Of a DNA stretch of 64,000 bases, positions 58,624 through 64,000 are shown piece by piece; the stretch's first letter is position 1; each line of letters opens with the position of its first letter. Below the pieces are notes generated by a model. That model did not search any database, had not been told where the DNA came from, and saw nothing but the letters and a program-made list of their open reading frames with translations. A program made the position numbers and the translations under genes. The stretch is from Annulohypoxylon bovei var. microspora. Lineage: Eukaryota > Ascomycota > Sordariomycetes > Xylariales > Hypoxylaceae. The stretch spans positions 1 through 64,000 of the forward strand of contig MU405292.1 in NCBI GenBank assembly GCA_022836615.1. The letters are read 5' to 3'.

Positions 58624-60285
58624 ATGTCTGCCCAGGGAAATGGAACGGCTGTTGCAAAGGGAGAGTCTTTGGACCCGAGCATAGCTTTGAAGCCATGTGA
58701 TTATGAGAGCGTTGGTGCTCACGTCGAGAAGATCAGCAAGCTGGCCAGTTCCATTGCTCCAGAAGACGACAAGACCAGACTCGAACTTGCCGAGACCGCT
58801 CGAAAGTTGGTGAGGGCCTTAGAGACTCCCCGGGAGACCATGATCAAGCACTGTTGGGCACAGGTAAGATATCCCGTTTAACTAGGTAGTGAAATGACAT
58901 GGAAAACTCATGGTATATATATAGACGGCCACGATGTCTGCCCTCACGGCCGGCGTCGATCTAGGATTATTCAATGTTATGACCGAGGACGGTGGAAAGA
59001 GCAAGAAATCGGCGGACCTTGCTAAGGCTGTCGGAGCGGACCCGATCCTCATCGGTATGTCACGGTGAATGCCACTTTATCTAGTGCCCCTGCTAATTTA
59101 TGCAGCCCGACTCCTCCGCCACCTAGGCGCGATGGGTTACGTCGAGGAGACCGATGCGGACGAGTATAAACCAACCAACTTCTCAAAATCCCTGACAATC
59201 CCCATCATCTATGCCGGCTACCCTGTCTTGTGAGTATTCGCAACCGCCACGACCGACACATTACACCCTATTAACATTTACGTTAGGTCCGGCGGTCTGC
59301 TCAGTGCGAACAACTTGTTCCACGAATACCTGAGGCAGAATGGTCGCAAGACACCCACCGAACTGGCCGATGGACCTCTCCAATATGCATACAAGACGAA
59401 GAACAACATGTTCGAGCACCTTCAAGCTAACCAACCCTACGGTGATCTATTCAACATGCACATGGGCGGATATCACCAGGGTCGAGCAAGTTGGATGGAC
59501 GCAGGGTTCTTCCCAGTCCAAGAGAGGCTCATCGATGGAGCCGACAAGAGCGGCAGCGCACCCTTCCTAGTCGACGTTGGTGGCTCGATCGGACACGACA
59601 TACAGGAATTCCTGGAGAAGTACCCATCAGTACCTGGCCGTCTCGTGCTGCAAGACCTGCAGCCTGTCCTCGACAAGATCACAACCCTAGACAGCAGAAT
59701 CGAAGTCATGGGGCACAATTTCTTGCACGAGCAACCTATCAAAGGCAAGTATCCTAGAATACCTACCGAATCATTGATGTCTGCTAACCTTCATTTTCCC
59801 GGCACACAGGTAGCAGGGCTTACTTCATGCACTCCGTCCTTCACGACTGGCCTGATGTCGAGGCCTTGAAGATTCTAGCCCGCGTCAAGGAAGCCATGAA
59901 GCCGGGCTACAGCAGGCTGCTCATCAACGAGAACGTCGTCCCCCAGCGTAACGCGACTTGGGAGGCAACGGCTCTGGATATTCTCATGATGACCTTGTTG
60001 TCATCCAGAGAGCGAACGGAGCAGGACTGGCGTCAATTGCTAGGTGATGCCGGCTTGAAGATCACCAAGATAGTGAGTACTTTCTTCTTTCTCCACTTTA
60101 ATGTTTACCCCTTTTCCCAGATTTCTTGGCATAGTTGGCCCCGGTCGAAAATTGAGGCACAAGAGATTCCTAAGATTGCGCTTCTTTTTCATACTATTAC
60201 AACAAAGGATGTGTTGCTAACTGCAAATTTTCAGTGGACTGTCGCAAACGGTGTCGAGAGTTTGATCGAGTGCGAGTTGGCATAA
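58624..60285 (+). CDS. SAM-dependent O-methyltransferase
   Basis: Class I O-methyltransferases of this type methylate phenolic or polyketide hydroxyls. Six exons (58624-58863, 58925-59054, 59106-59229, 59287-59744, 59810-60072, 60235-60285) give 421 residues. A helical dimerisation domain is followed by the SAM-binding motif LVDVGGSIGHD (about 260) and the motif HSVLHDWPD (about 323), whose His is the usual catalytic base. The C-terminus ends in WTVANGVESLIECELA. Intron 4 (59745-59809) has a GC donor, GCAAGT, with acceptor CACAG and branch CTAAC; the nearby GT at 59749 would give an immediate stop. No polyketide synthase, NRPS or other biosynthetic gene is seen in the window, so the substrate and pathway are unknown. 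Confidence 0.92.
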
Positions 60286-62994
60286 GGGAGTCTTGAGACT
60301 ACTTGCAGTTCCCAATGGATGGTCATTGCCGAACTTATACACTACTTCAATTCAGAATTGTCGATAAAGTGTAATATATTAGAGCTAGCTTATCATTACG
60401 ATATGATGTAGATTATATATGATAGAGAAATAGACATAATCGGCTAGAAAACAATGGGTTGCGCATAATTAGCGGAAAATTCAATGTGAGGTTATCATGA
60501 CTGGAATGGAGTGAGATTAAGTGCCCCATGTGTTAATGTTACTGTATTGAACTGTGCAGAGAATTATCCCCTGCGTCACACAGCCGGCATCTACTACCCG
60601 CCATAACATGTGTTAGTTACTTATATGGGCAAGTAGGGGATAGTGTTACGCATAGTCCAATACAGTAACATTAACACATAAGGCACTCAATCTGACTTTA
60701 TTTGCACGACTTGATGTATAAAACCTTACAGTAATACTTACATCGACTATGCTAGGTTTATTCTATTTTCTATTGCATTCTCGTTGTAGTTAATTGATTT
60801 AACCTTCCTTACCGTTACACTTAAGAATAACTACTCGCTAATTAGCATGTAACCTATCTAACGAGGTGTGTGCTACCCAATCCTAAGACGCATACAAGGG
60901 ACATCTTAAATTTATTTTGATACATTCGAATGTCTTAAGAATTGATGCTCTACTGGTTGTCAAAGATGCATGATTTGAGTCCACGACGACGTGAATGACC
61001 CGGATTAGCGAAATTAGGCTCGGGTGAAACAAGAGCAGACAGACGTTGAAAATGTATCCGTGTTTGAATGGAAATTATTACCTAACAAGACACAAATTGA
61101 GCGTACCTTTGGAACATTGGGAGAGAAAGGAATTGATTGACTAGGTATATAGTTGGAAAATAAAAGATCAAGTAAAATCATTTAGTTACTTAGCTCGAAA
61201 ATGAGCCATCTAACCATCGCTGACTTTGGAGGGTGAGAGCCTTCGTTTAACACTTGTGGCATATAGGTGGAAATGTGAAGAATGAAATATGGTTCATGTA
61301 TTAACAAATCACTAAAATAATTCCATTCACTTCGAATATTGTAGTAAGACTCTTTTAAAGTTAAATAAAGTACTTATATGTTTGGCAGTTGGATGTTGGA
61401 GTACGGGTTATAATTTCGCAGCGTGGAATCGTACCTATTGAGGGCTGAAAGACGGAACTCAAGCTTCAAATGATACTACAAGTACCTACTTCAGCTGTCT
61501 AAGTATATATGAAGTTATTTTAAACTTCAATCTTCAGGTGTGAATAAGATATACAACACAGTACATTGTTTCTAGTCTAATAATCTATACATTCCCTATG
61601 AGGCAAGTGTCGACCTGATTGGCACTTCTAATTGGCTGTTCATACCCCTGTAGACAGTGCTTTGTGCCTACCTAATAGCCTACTCGGAGTCTAGTACATG
61701 TCACACCACATAAAACTGGAACTCAAGGGCCTATGAGAAACGATGGTGGCTTGAAGCAGCTGGCTTTAACTTTCTTTTGTTTATAAGTGCTTTAATGCTG
61801 TGCTCTGTGCTACTCAAGCCTTAGCTGGAAATGCCATCATAACTGAATGTAACACAACAATGGTTGGCATATTAGAGGAAGAACGTAAGAGACCCGACAA
61901 GCTACATGTGGCTTTTAATAAACGACCATTCACTAAATGCCATCACCTTAGATCTAACATATATTGAAAGATCTTGAAACTTGAAATAATGTTAGTTCCT
62001 TGGGTGTGTAGAGTTACACAATTCAGTAGTAAGTAACTCCCATTTCAGCGTCAGCAAATGTGCTTACCTAATTTATTAGTCCGGCATATGATCGAGTTCA
62101 TTGAAAATGAGGAGTGTCGTCAGATTACCAGGAATGGATGACTATTTTACGGTGAGTTAATGCTTTTCTCAATACAATAGCACGAAGAAGTTCATTCTCG
62201 TTAGTTATAACATGGATATAACATTTTTACCTTGCCTAATTCGAATTAATTGAATAATCCCCTTAACATTGTAAAAATCCACCAAACAAGATTGACGGAA
62301 AGCTGTAAGGCAGAACGCACGTAATCGGCTTCGCAATCGTCTTTGCCTTAGGAACCTTAGAAGGGCATACATGGGAATGTGGAATCAACAAATAGCCATG
62401 CTCGCAGCCAGGCCTGGATTACCCAAGTACCGAATCTAAAGTGATCATGTCGGTAGTGGCTTCGAATGAAATAATAAGCTGTGGGTAAGGTGAACTCCTT
62501 TTGGTGGCTTGGTACCACGGTACTTCGGAACTTTCTGCTATGCACGGACCAAATGCTAGCTCTTTTAGGCCATAGTAAGGGGAAGGAACTGTGGGGGGAT
62601 GCTGATGATCAGAAACAAGCAATCGCTACCTCATTGTTCCATCTTTTCCATCTTCCGCATTTGATCCAACGTCAAACTTAATATTTTCCTCTCTCAGAAT
62701 ATTTACTGTGAGGACGGTTATCACAGCTTAGGCTTTTTCCATTAAACGCATATTGTTTCAATATCCACTGTGACTTTCCGGCGTCCTATCTTAATTGTCT
62801 TAATACGTCACTTGGGTAGGGAATTTTGGCTACTTGCGGTCTAAATCACAAGCTCTCTCGGCGCTACCATTCGGGCTGCTTCGTGTTTCGCGACGATTCA
62901 TCAGCCGACATGGTTTCTTCATAACCACGAAAACATAGACACTAGCTGATGTTACCATCTTATACTCATCCTGATACAGCCTTAGCTAGCTGCG
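60286..62994. other. 2.7-kb AT-rich intergenic region with MITE C
   Basis: It holds MITE copy C (60528-60679). The remainder is AT-rich with no supported gene. The last several hundred bases (about 62680-62994) should contain the permease promoter. Confidence 0.5.
60528..60679. mobile_element. MITE family copy C
   Basis: A 152-bp core, the same length as copy B. The terminal repeat ATGTGTTAATGTTACTGTAT is perfect on both ends over 24 bp including TTG. Pairing extends outward to TTRAGTGCC at about 60517-60690. The inner blocks AATTATCCCC and AGGGGATAGTG face each other. It is the best preserved copy. Confidence 0.88.
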
Positions 62995-64000
62995 ATGCCG
63001 CCTCAATACTCGTCCGCCCTTCACCCCGGCGCTCGGGATTCCCTCGAACTCGCCTCGCTAGCATCCTCTGACCACGGTCCCGATACCTACTCGGAAACAG
63101 ACTCGAGACCATCGATATCCTCGTCGCGGAAACTCTCCATCGAGCAAGACGATCCGTTAGATAACAATAACCCCGCGGGCCGTTCCAATTATGTGTCAGG
63201 TCATAGTAGGACTTACTCTGTCACATCTAACTTCGACTATTCCTCGAATCTATTCCCGCTCTCCTCGTCCACCGCCCCCGGATATGCTCCCCTAGGCGCA
63301 ACTACATCAGCCGCGCAACGTCATGGCGGGTTAGGGGGCCCCTCGCTAGAAAAACACAAGACCCTGACGTACCTGAACGGGCTGGGTCTGATAGTTGGGT
63401 TGATAATCGGTTCGGGCATCTTCTCATCCCCTAGCCAAGTCAACGTAAATGTCGGCTCGCCCGGCGCGTCCTTGATAGTGTGGGCGATTTCGGGGTTCCT
63501 CGCTTGGACGGGCGCGGCAAGTTATGCGGAACTCGGCGGTGCTATTCCTCTCAACGGAGGCGCGCAAGCATATCTATCCAAGATCATGGGCGAGCTAGCT
63601 GGTTTTCTCTTCACATGGGTCGCGGTACTCGTCCTTAAGCCTGGTAGTGCCGCCATCATCGCGATCATCATGGGCGAGTACCTCGTGCGCGCCGTGATCG
63701 GAGCCGAAGCCGAGACGGTGAATCCTTGGATCAACAAGTGCGTCGGTCTTGTTGGATTGTTCGCGGTGACTTTTTTGAACTGTGTCTCGACGAAGCTCGG
63801 GACGCGCGTGAATGACGGACTCATGTTCTTCAAGTTTATTGCTTTGATCGGGGTTACCATTGTTGGAATTGTAGTGGCCCTTACCGGATTCTCCTCGTCT
63901 GGGACGGCCAACATGGATTGGAAAACCCATGCCTGGTTTGAAGGCACGAGCAAAGATGCAAGCCATTGGGCCGTTGCTTTATACGCCGGGCTTTGGGCCT
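62995..64000 (+). CDS. L-type amino-acid permease (APC superfamily), partial at right edge
   Basis: An open frame from ATG 62995 runs to the window edge without a stop (335 complete codons); an in-frame TAG just upstream at 62983 makes this the first start. The first 120 residues are a Ser-rich disordered cytosolic tail. The core then begins GLGLIVGLIIGSGIFSSPSQ, the helix-1 substrate motif of APC/LAT carriers, followed by GFLAWTGAASYAELGGAIPLNGG and LAGFLFTWVAVLVLKPGSAA. About six membrane helices are included before the edge. By recall it is nearest to fungal LAT-type permeases such as methionine permease Mup1; the transported amino acid is not decided. Confidence 0.9.
   Translation, partial: MPPQYSSALHPGARDSLELASLASSDHGPDTYSETDSRPSISSSRKLSIEQDDPLDNNNPAGRSNYVSGHSRTYSVTSNFDYSSNLFPLSSSTAPGYAPLGATTSAAQRHGGLGGPSLEKHKTLTYLNGLGLIVGLIIGSGIFSSPSQVNVNVGSPGASLIVWAISGFLAWTGAASYAELGGAIPLNGGAQAYLSKIMGELAGFLFTWVAVLVLKPGSAAIIAIIMGEYLVRAVIGAEAETVNPWINKCVGLVGLFAVTFLNCVSTKLGTRVNDGLMFFKFIALIGVTIVGIVVALTGFSSSGTANMDWKTHAWFEGTSKDASHWAVALYAGLWA

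Noticed and set aside
59749..59756. GT donor in exon 4 of the O-methyltransferase gene
   Set aside because: Joining there to the acceptor at 59809 gives AAG TAG, an immediate stop; the GC donor at 59745 restores conserved sequence.
38280..60285. Secondary-metabolite cluster suggested by MFS transporter, O-methyltransferase and esterase
   Set aside because: They are 14-20 kb apart with housekeeping genes between, and no backbone synthase or cluster regulator is present.

Overview
This window is nuclear DNA of a filamentous ascomycete (Pezizomycotina). The genes have short GT-AG introns, mostly 45-110 bp, with CTAAC/CTAAT branch sites. The gene content is typical of the group: Sec16, a SepA-type formin, Hus1, mitochondrial LeuRS, an NLR with NACHT and beta-propeller domains, a fungal rhodopsin-domain protein, and a CE1 esterase. 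A Sordariomycete fits best; a more exact placement would be a guess. I see no rRNA, tRNA or CRISPR.

Layout. Positions 1-27 kb hold mostly housekeeping genes: Sec16 (COPII exit-site scaffold), an FMN-dependent lactate-oxidising enzyme, the formin on the minus strand, a small three-exon conserved membrane protein, a polyQ/polyH RING protein, and Hus1. The gaps are long, AT-rich and repeat-bearing. Positions 27-32.5 kb carry three minus-strand genes: a Cyc2-like mitochondrial flavoprotein, an AIM32-like thioredoxin/[2Fe-2S] protein, and a fructosamine-3-kinase family protein. The kinase is divergent from a large six-exon NLR (SesB-like alpha/beta hydrolase, then NACHT, then WD40-like propeller) at 32.8-38.0 kb. 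An MFS transporter at 38.3-40.0 kb seems to have lost one splice acceptor. At 41.5-42.8 kb a membrane-protein gene is interrupted by a 430-bp hAT-type non-autonomous element with intact 8-bp target-site duplications. From 43.4 to 49.4 kb come a secreted CE1 esterase, a mitochondrial release-factor methyltransferase (HemK/PrmC-like) and mitochondrial LeuRS. From 50 to 64 kb the DNA is gene-poor: an acidic orphan protein, a seven-helix rhodopsin-domain protein, an O-methyltransferase with a GC-AG intron, and the start of an L-type amino-acid permease that runs off the right edge.

The mobile DNA is the most striking part. Besides the hAT insertion, four copies of one roughly 150-170 bp palindromic MITE family lie between genes near 38.0, 40.4, 49.8 and 60.5 kb. 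They all fall in the half of the window that also holds the NLR, the damaged genes and the lineage-variable genes. Gene models were built by hand from reading frame, splice signals and remembered family sequence; no alignment or RNA evidence was available.
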